From: Rubeoparvulum massiliense
GTDB taxonomy: Bacteria; Bacillota; Bacilli; Rubeoparvulales; Rubeoparvulaceae
Assembly: GCF_001049895.1 (NCBI RefSeq)
Contig: NZ_CVPE01000006.1
Location: 245,008-309,007, forward strand
Direction of reading: 5' to 3'
Length of the DNA: 64,000 nt
In this document: positions 53,991 to 62,529 of the stretch, one piece after another
How the letters are laid out: each line of letters starts with the position of its first letter
Position numbering within the stretch: the first letter of the stretch is position 1
Notes under the pieces: model-generated
Databases searched by the model: none
The model's input: only the letters and a program-made list of their open reading frames with translations
Told to the model about the DNA's origin: nothing
Made by a program: the position numbers and the translations under genes

Positions 53991-54029
53991 CCCTCTTTTC
54001 AGAAAATAGTAGCTCGATCACTACTTGAC

Positions 54030-54554
54030 TTACTTCTTCCTTGGCAGAGTAAGAGCCTGCCAGCGATCTTCTTGCAGTAGCTTACTAATATAGACGATCT
54101 GCCCCACATGATATGAATAATGATACATCTGGCGTTCAATGGCCTCGATGACGAAGTGAGGTTCATTACGGATGGTGATGGTTTTCAGAAGATCGCTAGG
54201 TTGTAATTGTTCTAAAGCTAGAAATACGGCAGACCATCCAGAATCCCATAACTGTAAAAGCGTTTGTTGATCAAGGATTTCGTGATTAAATTCTGCATCA
54301 CGCTCGCGACTAGGTTTTTCACCGTCGGTTGTAAGAAAATCTGTCCAACGGGAGATCATGTTGCCATGTAGATGCTTAACGATGGTGGCTATACTATTAG
54401 ATTCTTGATGGGGTATCCAATTCAATTCAGATTGATTCAGTGGGGCAAGAGCACGTTCAGCCAATTTTCTCATCTCGTGGAACCGTTGAATTACTGTCGA
54501 TAGGTAGACGTTTTCTACACGACCATTCTCGATATTTGTCTCGGAAGACATCAT
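54030..54554 (-). CDS. DinB-like/DUF1572 family protein
   Basis: This 174-residue four-helix-bundle-type protein has ESNSIATIVKHLHGNMISRW (about 56-75) and IERQMYHYSYHVGQIVYISK (about 138-157), whose His residues would bind a metal. The start is the ATG at 54554, with GGAGGTG 7 bases upstream. DinB-superfamily members act in stress or thiol chemistry; the specific role is unknown. Confidence 0.8.
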   Translation of the reverse strand: MMSSETNIENGRVENVYLSTVIQRFHEMRKLAERALAPLNQSELNWIPHQESNSIATIVKHLHGNMISRWTDFLTTDGEKPSRERDAEFNHEILDQQTLLQLWDSGWSAVFLALEQLQPSDLLKTITIRNEPHFVIEAIERQMYHYSYHVGQIVYISKLLQEDRWQALTLPRKK

Positions 54555-54637
54555 GATAAACACCTCCAAAATGATTCATTCTACTCTTCATATTCATATG
54601 CCTTCCTTTTGGGAATAAGAAACTCTTAAATCTTTCC

Positions 54638-54661
54638 CATTTTCTGCGAGTGTGCTATAAT
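54638..54661 (+). promoter_or_regulatory. Extended -10 promoter of the thiamine operon
   Basis: TGCTATAAT (54653-54661) is an extended -10 element, with no clear -35 box, about 30 bases before the TPP riboswitch. Confidence 0.5.
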
Positions 54662-54691
54662 GCACCTGTAGTAACTAACTGAATGAGAAGT

Positions 54692-54782
54692 GTAGGGGGG
54701 CCGGTGTTGCCGGCTGAGATTGCATCCGTAAGATGCTGACTCTTGGAACCTGATCTGGTTGAGACCAGCGGAGGGAACATGT
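54692..54782 (+). promoter_or_regulatory. TPP (THI-box) riboswitch
   Basis: The conserved elements AGGGGGGCC, GGCTGAGATT, the ATGCTGACTCTTGGAACCTG core, ATCTGG and the closing CAGCGGAGGGAAC are all present. It would repress the downstream thiamine-precursor transporter operon when TPP is abundant. Confidence 0.95.
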
Positions 54783-54812
54783 TCTCGAACAATTTGATTT
54801 GTTTGAATTCAT

Positions 54813-54846
54813 GCGCCCGGGATCAACCAGGGCGCTTCTTCTTTTG
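54813..54846 (+). terminator. TPP riboswitch terminator
   Basis: GCGCCC and GGGCGC form a stem around an 11-base loop, followed by TTCTTCTTTT, between the aptamer and the first gene. Confidence 0.75.
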
Positions 54847-54891
54847 GTTATTTCATCTCATTTCGATGGTAGAAAGATAGGGGGTAGTACG

Positions 54892-55914
54892 TTGAAGAAA
54901 TGGTTAATTATTCTATGCACATTAACACTTCTCATCAGTATGACAGCATGCGGTAATACCAATAACGAAAAGGGAGATGCCGCACAAGATGGCAACTCAA
55001 CTGCAGGTGAGCAGGAATTAACAAAGGTAAGCGTTGTTCTCGACTGGTCACCGAATACTAATCATACAGGGCTTTATGTCGCACAAGCCAAAGGCTATTT
55101 TAAGGAACAAGGACTGGATGTTGAGATCATCCTTCCTGGTGAAGCAGGGGCTGATCAGCTTGTGGCTGCTGGCAAGGCACAATTTGGTGTCAGCTACCAA
55201 GAGAGCATTACACAGGCGCGTGTACAAGGGGTTCCCCTTGTCTCCATCGCCGCAGTGATTCAACATAATACGTCTGGATTCGCTTCTCCTGTAGAGAAGA
55301 ATATTACAAGTCCTAAGGATTTCGAGGGTAAAACCTATGGTGGCTGGGGTTCTCCTGTGGAAGAGGCTGTGATGAGCTCCTTAATGCAGCTTGAAGGTGC
55401 TGATGTATCGAAGGTGAATTTTATCAATATGGGAGATACCGATTTCTTCACAGCTGTGAAGCGAGATCTCGATTTTGCATGGATTTTCTATGCATGGACG
55501 GGAATTGAGGCAGAGCTACGTGGTGAACCCATCAATATGATCTACCTTACAGACTATACAGATAAACTAGATTATTATACGCCTGTACTAGCAACCAATG
55601 AGAGTATGATCGCAGACAATGCAGAGACGGTTAAAGCCTTTGTTACTGCAGCATCCCAAGGTTATCAGTTTGCCATGGAGAATCCAGATGAGGCTGCACA
55701 GATCTTATTAGATGCTGTTCCTGATCTTGATGCTCCATTGGTGAAGAAGAGTCAAGAATGGTTAGCTTCACGCTATCAAGGGGATGCACCTCGCTGGGGT
55801 GAACAGAAACAGGAAGTATGGGAAAACTATATGAACTGGCTGTTAGAGCATGATCTATTGGAAAAGGCAATCGATGTAGATCAGGCTTTTACCAATGAGT
55901 ATTTACCTGAATAA
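54892..55914 (+). CDS. thiY: Thiamine-precursor ABC transporter substrate-binding lipoprotein (ThiY/NMT1-like)
   Basis: This 340-residue lipoprotein has a signal peptide with lipobox SMTAC. The NMT1/THI5-like domain has VVLDWSPNTNHTGLYVAQAK, GYFKEQGLDVEI and the pyrimidine-binding region. It would bind hydroxymethylpyrimidine or a formyl-aminopyrimidine outside the cell. The TTG start at 54892 has AGGGGG 7-8 bases upstream. Starting further upstream would run through the terminator. It is under the TPP riboswitch. Confidence 0.9.
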   Translation: MKKWLIILCTLTLLISMTACGNTNNEKGDAAQDGNSTAGEQELTKVSVVLDWSPNTNHTGLYVAQAKGYFKEQGLDVEIILPGEAGADQLVAAGKAQFGVSYQESITQARVQGVPLVSIAAVIQHNTSGFASPVEKNITSPKDFEGKTYGGWGSPVEEAVMSSLMQLEGADVSKVNFINMGDTDFFTAVKRDLDFAWIFYAWTGIEAELRGEPINMIYLTDYTDKLDYYTPVLATNESMIADNAETVKAFVTAASQGYQFAMENPDEAAQILLDAVPDLDAPLVKKSQEWLASRYQGDAPRWGEQKQEVWENYMNWLLEHDLLEKAIDVDQAFTNEYLPE

Positions 55915-55949
55915 GCATCTCGATTGGATGAAAAAGGAGGATGAGCTTC

Positions 55950-56240
55950 ATGGCCAATGCATTGGTTAGTGTACAGATTCTTCCCAAGCCAGCCCATGGC
56001 GAAGATGTGATTCCCTTCGTGGACGAAGCGATTCGCATCATTCAAGAATCAGGGGTAAAGCATCAGGTTCAGCCCTTAGACACCGTGATGGAAGGGGAGA
56101 TGGATGAACTGCTTGCCATTGTCTCTAAAATGAATAAGCGGATGATGGAGCTAGGCTGTAAGAACGTGATTACCCAGGTGAAGGTCTTATACCAACCGGA
56201 GGGCATCACGCTAGAAACCTTAACGGAGAAATATCGCTAA
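55950..56240 (+). CDS. Thiamine-binding protein (MTH1187/YkoF-like, UPF0045)
   Basis: This 96-residue protein has NALVSVQILPKPAHGEDVIPFVDEAI near the N-terminus, SGVKHQVQPLDTVMEGEMDELL in the middle and the expected ferredoxin-like alternation of strands and helices. The family binds thiamine or related compounds in the cytoplasm. The start is the ATG at 55950 with AAAGGAGG 9-10 bases upstream. The stop shares a base with the next ATG. Confidence 0.85.
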   Translation: MANALVSVQILPKPAHGEDVIPFVDEAIRIIQESGVKHQVQPLDTVMEGEMDELLAIVSKMNKRMMELGCKNVITQVKVLYQPEGITLETLTEKYR

Positions 56241-57010
56241 TGCGTCGACTAAAGAATGGAGTGAAGCAAGGATGGCGACCAATTTTGGTCCTCATCCTCT
56301 TCTTTAGTCTATGGGAGATCGTGGTCCGTATCGCCGAGATTCCTGCATGGCTCCTACCTGCTCCAACTGTGATTTGGCAAGCAGCAGTAGAAGCAGGTCC
56401 GAGGTTAGCACAGCATGTAGTGGCCACGATTCAACTTACCTTACTTGGTTTTCTCATCGGTACAGTAACCGGGCTCTCCATCGCCATGTTACTTCATCGG
56501 TTCCAAGGCTTACGGCAGGCGTTTTATCCACTGCTTATCCTGACGCAGAATGTTCCTATTATTGTCCTTGCACCCTTGTTGGTCATCTGGTTTGGCTTCG
56601 GTATCCTTCCGAAGCTCATCGTGATCACCTTGGTCGTTTTCTTCCCTGTTGCTGTAGCAGCTCTCGATGGCTTTCGCCAAGTACCGTTAGAATTGACCCA
56701 TTATTTAGAGATGGCTGGTGCTAGTCGGAATCAACAGTTCTGGAAGCTGGAACTACCCTATGCCTTACCATCCATCTTTTCTGGCTTAAAAATCTCCGCC
56801 ACCTATAGTGTGATGGGGGCGGTTATTTCAGAATGGTTAGGAGCAAAAGCAGGGATTGGCGTCTTTATGACTTTAGCCTCTTCATCCTTTCGTACGGATC
56901 GCGTTTTTGCCGCCATTATGATCATTATGGCATTAAGTCTGATCTTCTTTGTACTGATTCAATTACTTGAACGTTTTCTTATTCGATGGAAACCGGAGAA
57001 GGGGAGATAA
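56240..57010 (+). CDS. thiX: Thiamine-precursor ABC transporter permease
   Basis: This 256-residue protein has six membrane segments and the ABC permease coupling loop EMAGASRNQQFWKLELPYALP (about 155-175), typical of the SsuC/TauC/ThiX group. It forms the channel for the substrate delivered by ThiY. The TAATG arrangement couples it to the preceding gene. Confidence 0.9.
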   Translation: MRRLKNGVKQGWRPILVLILFFSLWEIVVRIAEIPAWLLPAPTVIWQAAVEAGPRLAQHVVATIQLTLLGFLIGTVTGLSIAMLLHRFQGLRQAFYPLLILTQNVPIIVLAPLLVIWFGFGILPKLIVITLVVFFPVAVAALDGFRQVPLELTHYLEMAGASRNQQFWKLELPYALPSIFSGLKISATYSVMGAVISEWLGAKAGIGVFMTLASSSFRTDRVFAAIMIIMALSLIFFVLIQLLERFLIRWKPEKGR

Positions 57011-57012
57011 CG

Positions 57013-57777
57013 ATGAAATTAGAGATTCATAATCTATCGAAGTCCTTTGGTCCCCAACAGGTGCTCCGGCATCTTTCACTCCAGGTGAAGGAAGGAGAAT
57101 TCGTCTCTATCTTAGGTCCTTCTGGAAGTGGGAAGAGTACATTATTCCATCTCATTGGCGGTCTTTATCAACCGTATGAAGGGGAGATTCTCCTCGATGG
57201 GAAGCCGATTATGGGAGAGCGGGGACATATTAGCTATATGCCGCAACAATCCGCCTTACTTCCGTGGCGTACCATTCTGCAAAATGTTCTACTCACAGAA
57301 GAGCTACAAGGAAAAAGTGATCCAGCCAAAGCTCAGCGCATGCTGGCGAAGGCAGGACTATTGGAGTATGCCAATGCCTACCCTCATCAGCTCTCTGGTG
57401 GGATGAAGCAGCGTGCTTCCTTTATCCGGGCGCTCCTCAGTCCTCAGTCCTTACTCCTATTGGATGAGCCATTTTCTGCCCTCGATGAATTAACGAGGAT
57501 GGAGATGCAGCAATGGTTGCTTCATCTCTGGGAGGAGGATCGTCGCTCTGTCCTTTTTATCACCCATAGTATTGAAGAGGCGCTCCTGCTATCGGATCGA
57601 ATCTATATCCTATCGCCAAAGCCAGCACAGATTGAACGGGAGATCGTGATCCCGCAGGCACGCCCACGGACTGAGGCCTGGCGACTCTCGGAAAACTTCC
57701 TGGAACTGAAGCGTGAGGCCTACCATACGCTGGCGCATCACCAATTGCCAATGCAGGAGAAGGAGGAGAAAGCATGA
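57013..57777 (+). CDS. thiZ: Thiamine-precursor ABC transporter ATP-binding protein
   Basis: This 254-residue ATPase has Walker A GPSGSGKST (about residues 36-44), Q-loop MPQQSALLPWRTI, signature LSGGMKQRASFIRAL, Walker B LLLLDEPFSALD and switch His in FITHSIEEAL. The ATG at 57013 follows the permease stop by two bases; the open frame upstream to 56986 is the permease shadow. Confidence 0.92.
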   Translation: MKLEIHNLSKSFGPQQVLRHLSLQVKEGEFVSILGPSGSGKSTLFHLIGGLYQPYEGEILLDGKPIMGERGHISYMPQQSALLPWRTILQNVLLTEELQGKSDPAKAQRMLAKAGLLEYANAYPHQLSGGMKQRASFIRALLSPQSLLLLDEPFSALDELTRMEMQQWLLHLWEEDRRSVLFITHSIEEALLLSDRIYILSPKPAQIEREIVIPQARPRTEAWRLSENFLELKREAYHTLAHHQLPMQEKEEKA

Positions 57778-58556
57778 GGAAGCTCATCGATGCCCATATT
57801 CATCTTGATCTCTATTCAGAGGAGGAACGGACTCAGATCCTCAGAGGTATGAAAGAAGCAGAGATCGAGGGCTTGATCACCGTATCCATGCATCTTGCGT
57901 CATCTCAAATGAATCAACAGCTAGCCCAGCATTTTCAAGGCGTCTATCCATGCTATGGTTACCATCCTGAGCAAGCCTTACCAAGGGATGAAGATCTCGC
58001 TGATCTATTTCAATGGATCCGTGCGAATGCGCAAGAGATGGTGGCAGTAGGTGAGGTGGGCCTACCCTACTATCTGCGGCAGGAACAGCATCTTGATGAA
58101 ACACCTTATATTGAATTACTAGATCAATTCATTCAGTTGGCGAAGCATTTACATAAGCCCATCGTTCTCCATGCAATCTATGACGATGCACCGAAGGTAT
58201 GTCAGCTCCTCGAGAAGTATTCATATAATCAAGCTCACTTTCATTGGTTTAAAGGAGATCCTCGTACCATTGAGCGGATGGCTAGGAATGGCTACTTCGT
58301 CTCGCATACTCCTGATCTGCTTTATGAGGCTGAAATTGTTCAGTTGGTCCAACAGTATCCCCTTGGTCAAATGATGGTGGAGACCGATGGACCATGGCCC
58401 TTTACCGGACCCTTCCAAGGGATGCTGACAGAGCCTAAGATGATGCATCATACGGTGAATGAGATCGCTCGGATTAAAGGATTACCCATTGCAACAGTCT
58501 ATGAGCAGTTGGAGAGTAACACGAGGAGATTCTATTCCCTTGATCTAAGCAAATGA
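57774..58556 (+). CDS. TatD-family metal-dependent hydrolase in the thiamine operon
   Basis: This 260-residue protein has DAHIHLDLY (metal His pair), AVGEVGLPYY (Glu), IVLHAIYDDA and HFHWFKG (His) and METDGPWPF (Asp), the ligand set of TatD-type amidohydrolases. The ATGA overlap with thiZ makes it part of the TPP-controlled operon. A role in opening or deformylating a salvaged pyrimidine, in place of YlmB, is a guess; DNase-like activity is the generic annotation. Confidence 0.82.
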   Translation: MRKLIDAHIHLDLYSEEERTQILRGMKEAEIEGLITVSMHLASSQMNQQLAQHFQGVYPCYGYHPEQALPRDEDLADLFQWIRANAQEMVAVGEVGLPYYLRQEQHLDETPYIELLDQFIQLAKHLHKPIVLHAIYDDAPKVCQLLEKYSYNQAHFHWFKGDPRTIERMARNGYFVSHTPDLLYEAEIVQLVQQYPLGQMMVETDGPWPFTGPFQGMLTEPKMMHHTVNEIARIKGLPIATVYEQLESNTRRFYSLDLSK

Positions 58557-58566
58557 TGATAACTGG

Positions 58567-58623
58567 TTATTGTTCCTGAACCACAAGTCCTGGAGGATTA
58601 GCAATCTTCGAAAAACGATTGGC
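58567..58623 (-). pseudogene. 3' scar of a lost RCC1-type lipoprotein paralogue
   Basis: The minus strand reads ANRFSKIANPPGLVVQEQ then stop, closely matching the last residues of the intact RCC1 protein (HPFSRMANPPGPVVQN). A stop lies directly upstream in frame. A tandem paralogue has been deleted, leaving only about 18 codons. Confidence 0.6.
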
Positions 58624-58770
58624 TCAAAAATAGGAGAAGAATCTATTTCGAATTCGTACATTTAAGTAATGTGATAATTCGAGTTACCCATTGTTAGGTA
58701 TACTGCCTTATAATAATGGCAGTTAGTTCGTATAAGTGGTATTATATGGCATAGCAAGGAGGTTATAGAT

Positions 58771-59022
58771 ATGAGGAGCCAATCGTTAAAATCATTCATT
58801 TCAGATTTGTTATTAGGATTAGGATTTGTTTTTATAATTAGCCCAGCAATACTATATTGGTTTATTCATGGAAACTATGATAGATATATTTGGATTATAA
58901 GTGGTCCGTACCCATTTAGCCATTTTGGTGGAGGACCATTTCAACTATTTGTTTCAGCAGGATTATTGATAATTGGAATAGGCTTAATAGGCATTTCAAG
59001 GATTCTAAAGAGAAGAAGTTGA
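58771..59022 (+). CDS. Small two-segment membrane protein of unknown function
   Basis: This 83-residue protein has membrane segments at about 10-32 and 58-77, with an aromatic, Gly-rich loop between (YIWIISGPYPFSHFGGGPF). AAGGAGG lies 8 bases before the ATG. It is more AT-rich than its neighbours and sits at a deletion scar, so it may be recently acquired. No family was recognised. Confidence 0.55.
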   Translation: MRSQSLKSFISDLLLGLGFVFIISPAILYWFIHGNYDRYIWIISGPYPFSHFGGGPFQLFVSAGLLIIGIGLIGISRILKRRS

Positions 59023-59078
59023 ATACGTATAATTTATGGAATAGCAACAATACTCATTAACATAGCCAAATATAAAAA

Positions 59079-59125
59079 AGGAGCGACCAAAAGTTTACGT
59101 TCAAAGACTTTTGGTCGCTCCTATT
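59079..59125. terminator. Bidirectional terminator
   Basis: GGAGCGACCAAAAGT and ACTTTTGGTCGCTCC form a perfect 15-bp stem with flanking A and T tracts, between the small membrane protein gene (+) and the RCC1 gene (-). Confidence 0.88.
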
Positions 59126-59127
59126 TA

Positions 59128-61311
59128 TTAATTTTGGACTACAGGTCCCGGTGGATTAGCCATACGTGAAAAAGGATGATGTCCGAGCCATAATAGCGTC
59201 CCATCTTGCTGCACTATCACATGAGCTAGGGAGCCTGGTCCTTCAATGTAGTATGCATAGTAGCTGCTCAAGTGCTTGATTGGATCCTGCTGAATATGAC
59301 CACTAACGTGAATATTAGGCCAACCATTCAACTCCTCCCGGATGGTACCATCTTGAAAGATGACAAGTCCTCCTGTGAGCATCACGGCATTTTCTCCGGT
59401 TTTTGTAATGGTGAATTGAATTTTTGGGTTGTTCGTTTGGTTGGAGTTTCCTTGTGTATTTCCTTGATTTCCGTTGGGAGCATAGATCTTTTCCATTTCA
59501 ACCGTATATGCGTTGCCCTGTGCATCGATGATCTTTGCAATGGGACCCATCAGTTCAAAATAGAGATGATTCAATGGTCCCCAGCTGGTCACCTTCGGTA
59601 GATTTGGGATGGGATTCATCACTAGTTCTTGCTCTGTTACAGTGCTCTGATAATAAACCTCACCTTCATCTGTTAATACGATGGGAATGGGATAATTATA
59701 GAGCTGGACAATTCTGCCTCTCGGTGTGGGGTCCATTTTGACCTGTCGGGTGTTCCTAATATCTTGATTATCAAACACAATTTCCATCACAGAGCCTGTT
59801 TCTAATAAAGTGAGCAGTCCATCAGTTGTATTTACCATTTGTGTAATTGGGACCGTTGAATGTAACTTTTTATACTGTTTTGTAAGAACATTTCCTTCGA
59901 GATATTGCTTCCATTCAAGGATCACTCCAGCATCCGTGAGAAAAGCGGCCGGGTCACGATACAAGGCTGCACTCTTTACATGCTGATCAAGGAGGATAGG
60001 TTCCAATCCATGAAGGTTGCCAATGTGCCATACATCCCCTGCAATGATATATTGATAGGGCGAAAGAACAGCATCAACATTTCCCTGCTTAAAGCGACCG
60101 AATGGAGTAAATTGATCGAAATAGTAGGGCTTTTGTCCGAGTTGACCATACATATTACTTCCCCAACTATAGACCTTACCATCCTTGGTAAGAGCAAGTG
60201 CATGGTCACTGCCTACTTGGATATCGGTGATCGCCGGGATCTCCTTAATTTGCCTTGGTTTCTCCATGGTTGCTGTAGCATACTCCTCTGGGAGGAGGGC
60301 ATTATTGATTCCATCGGTAGTGTGCCATGCCCACACCGTACCATCTTGTTTGAGTCCAAGCTGCGTATAGCTTGTTCCTGCAATTTTGATAAAATCATTC
60401 GGAATGTTGAGTTTCGTGAATTCTTTCTCCATATTGTACAGGTACCAATTCCCTGCAGTTGTATAAATAAAGGCCTGATACCCATCAAGTAGACCGGCTA
60501 CTTGTAATGGTTTTTCACCATTGGGAAGGGTGATGAGCTTAGGAGGCAATGAATCCTCCATACCATAGGAGAGGTGAACCTCCCATAGCTGTTCATCGCT
60601 CGTGATCAAAAATAGAAGAGTATTGCCATGTAATGTACTTGCAAAAATATCACGGACAGCTTTAACTTCGAGAGTATGTAGCTTATCCCCATCCGAATAT
60701 CTCCCCCAAGCGCTTACCGTGCCATCTTGTTTTAGAGCGATCACAGAATCGCCTGCGCCTTGGATGATCCTGGTAATCCCTGTTAAATCTTTTATGATCA
60801 TCGGTTGCTTTAGCGGATTGAGGAACCAGACCTCGCCAGATTGAGTCACGGCAAATTCACCAGCTATCTGTGAGATTCTTGGCAGACCTTGAACCTCCAC
60901 GGGAAAAGCAGCATGCTTCTCTTCCTCCCAGTGACGATATCCCCATGCATACACCTTCCCATCTTGTGACAGTGCGTAGGAGGAACCAAACTGGTAGCCA
61001 TAACCAGCTTCATCGATCAAACTACCTACAGCGATCCCTTGAATATTCGTTAAAGGATTTTTGGCTTCAGATGGCATCAGCTCAAAGATGGTAGAAGAAT
61101 CTATTTCAGTTGCTTGGATAGGTTCGGATGCTTCTAATGTGAATGAGACAGGTTCATTCGAATCAACAACACCATCTGAAGGAGAAGGGGAGGTTGCTGA
61201 AGGTGGACTGTTATTTTGGCTTTCTTTTTCTTCAGACGTAGTACATGCATTTAGCATGGTGATGGCCATGAGAAGGACTAGCAATAGGATAGCATATTTT
61301 TTCTTTGTCAT
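59128..61311 (-). CDS. RCC1-repeat lipoprotein
   Basis: This 727-residue lipoprotein has the lipobox TMLNAC (about 18-23), a Ser/Pro/Asp-rich linker and repeated RCC1 blades with the pattern QDGxVxAWG: SQDGKVYAWGYRHW, KQDGTVSAWGRYSDGD, KQDGTVWAWHTTDG and KDGKVYSWGSNMYGQLG. It would form one or two beta-propellers on the cell surface. The ligand is unknown. The C-terminal third departs from the repeat pattern and has a GNQGNTQGNSNQTNNP low-complexity loop. A paralogue scar lies 0.5 kb away. Confidence 0.85.
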   Translation of the reverse strand: MTKKKYAILLLVLLMAITMLNACTTSEEKESQNNSPPSATSPSPSDGVVDSNEPVSFTLEASEPIQATEIDSSTIFELMPSEAKNPLTNIQGIAVGSLIDEAGYGYQFGSSYALSQDGKVYAWGYRHWEEEKHAAFPVEVQGLPRISQIAGEFAVTQSGEVWFLNPLKQPMIIKDLTGITRIIQGAGDSVIALKQDGTVSAWGRYSDGDKLHTLEVKAVRDIFASTLHGNTLLFLITSDEQLWEVHLSYGMEDSLPPKLITLPNGEKPLQVAGLLDGYQAFIYTTAGNWYLYNMEKEFTKLNIPNDFIKIAGTSYTQLGLKQDGTVWAWHTTDGINNALLPEEYATATMEKPRQIKEIPAITDIQVGSDHALALTKDGKVYSWGSNMYGQLGQKPYYFDQFTPFGRFKQGNVDAVLSPYQYIIAGDVWHIGNLHGLEPILLDQHVKSAALYRDPAAFLTDAGVILEWKQYLEGNVLTKQYKKLHSTVPITQMVNTTDGLLTLLETGSVMEIVFDNQDIRNTRQVKMDPTPRGRIVQLYNYPIPIVLTDEGEVYYQSTVTEQELVMNPIPNLPKVTSWGPLNHLYFELMGPIAKIIDAQGNAYTVEMEKIYAPNGNQGNTQGNSNQTNNPKIQFTITKTGENAVMLTGGLVIFQDGTIREELNGWPNIHVSGHIQQDPIKHLSSYYAYYIEGPGSLAHVIVQQDGTLLWLGHHPFSRMANPPGPVVQN

Positions 61312-61533
61312 TGATTTCGCTCCCTTGTGAGTGATTATCTACATATATTGATGCAAAAGTCGGAAATTGGTTACACATGAAATAGATTTGATTTGCTATG
61401 GGAATGTTCGTGTTGTTTGATATGCATAATGAAATGAATAAGAAATCTACAAGGTATTTTGAAGAAGAAAATTATTAATGATTCAATGGATGAATTTAAC
61501 ATTTAAAATAAATAGTAGTAGATGATAGCTTTT
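61312..61533. other. AT-rich spacer with nothing recognisable
   Basis: This AT-rich stretch lies upstream of the RCC1 gene and before the IS605 left end. It should hold the RCC1 promoter, but I see no convincing ORF or box. Confidence 0.4.
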
Positions 61534-61717
61534 ATGAAATAGCTGAGAACACTCGTGACTTCTGTCATGAGATGAATCAGCTTCGGACAAGGCGTGTCTT
61601 TTGACACGTCAATTATCCGACATCTATTAACTTAGCGAATAGAAAATATACTTATATTTAATGGAAATAACTTGTATAATAACTGATATATGTTATCTTG
61701 TGATTGAGGTGGATAAC

Positions 61718-61806
61718 ATGGCAGAAGTCAAACATGGTAGAGGATATGTGTACTCTATCCAATACCATTCCGAATATCATCAAAGCGTTCAAGGGTGTTT
61801 CAACTG
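61718..61806 (+). pseudogene. tnpA: tnpA (Y1/HUH transposase) remnant
   Basis: MAEVKHGRGYVYSIQYH is a typical IS200/IS605 TnpA N-terminus. It breaks after about 17 residues and resumes in another frame as IPNIIKAFKGVS, a TnpA C-terminal stretch. The catalytic HUH motif and Tyr are gone. Confidence 0.6.
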
Positions 61807-62394
61807 CGTACTTACGATTCTTCAAGAAGCAGAACGATACTTCCCGTTTCAAAAGCAAAAAGAACAAGGTTCAGTCCTATACAACGAAACACACAAACGG
61901 AAATATTGCGATTGATGGAAATAAACTCAAGCTTCCAAAGCTGGGTCTTGTTCGTTTTGGAAAATCAAGAGATGTATAAGGGCGTATTCTGTCTGCGACC
62001 ATTAGACGCAATCCTTCTGGCAAATACTTTGTATGGAGAAGTGTTTGAGAATCCGAAGTTCCTACAAAATATGGATCGAAAATTGATTCGTGAACAACGT
62101 ACCCTTTCTAGGCGTGTACAAGGTTCTGCGAACTGGCATAAACAACGAATGAAGGTTGCACGAATCCATGAACGCATTGCAAATGCTCGAACAGACTACT
62201 TGCAAAAAATTACAACGCATATTTTAAAAAACCACGACATCATTGCGATTGAAGATTTGCAAGTGTCTAACGTGAGGAAGAGCCACCAACTTGCCAAAGC
62301 GATTGGTGAAGTGTCCTTCTTGCCATCGTGAATGGGATCGAGATATCAACGCAAGTTTGGATATTCTTGCCGAAGGCAAAAGACTACGATTGGC
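61795..62394 (+). pseudogene. tnpB: tnpB remnant (RNA-guided nuclease), multiply deleted
   Basis: The fragments follow TnpB order. RFKSKKNKVQSYTTKHTNGN and KLKLPKLGLVRFGKSRDV are cut by an in-frame TAA at 61977, after which GRILSATIRRNPSGKYFV continues. After a jump come LIREQRTLSRRVQGSANWHK and the RuvC-type HDIIAIEDLQVSN. A last jump reaches CHREWDRDINASLDILAEGK, which holds the final RuvC Asp. The first RuvC segment and most of the zinc finger are lost. Confidence 0.7.
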
Positions 62395-62529
62395 ATAATC
62401 GCAAGAACTGCGGGGATAGCTTGGTGATACATCATGTACTAATTCTGTTCATTAGAACGGACTACCCAAGAATTCGTGGCTTTAGCCATGAGAGGTTCAA
62501 GATCATATGAGTAACAGGAGGTACCATCC

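Larger units (their letters stand above)
61534..62496 (+). mobile_element. Collapsed IS200/IS605 element
   Basis: The left end carries a hairpin region (GTGACTTCTGTCATGAG then CTTCGGACAAGG) and the right end GTGGCTTTAGCCATGAGAGGTTCAA. Between them lie only fragments of tnpA and tnpB, with several internal deletions. The element shares end sequences with 2033-2463 and 41936-41982. Confidence 0.7.

Noticed and set aside
58691..58714. TTGTTA/TATAAT promoter for the small membrane protein gene
   Set aside because: The spacer is only 12 bases, too short for a sigma-A promoter.
59905..60492. 195-residue plus-strand ORF opposite the RCC1 gene
   Set aside because: It is entirely antisense to the repeat-rich gene, has no ribosome binding site and shows no family resemblance.
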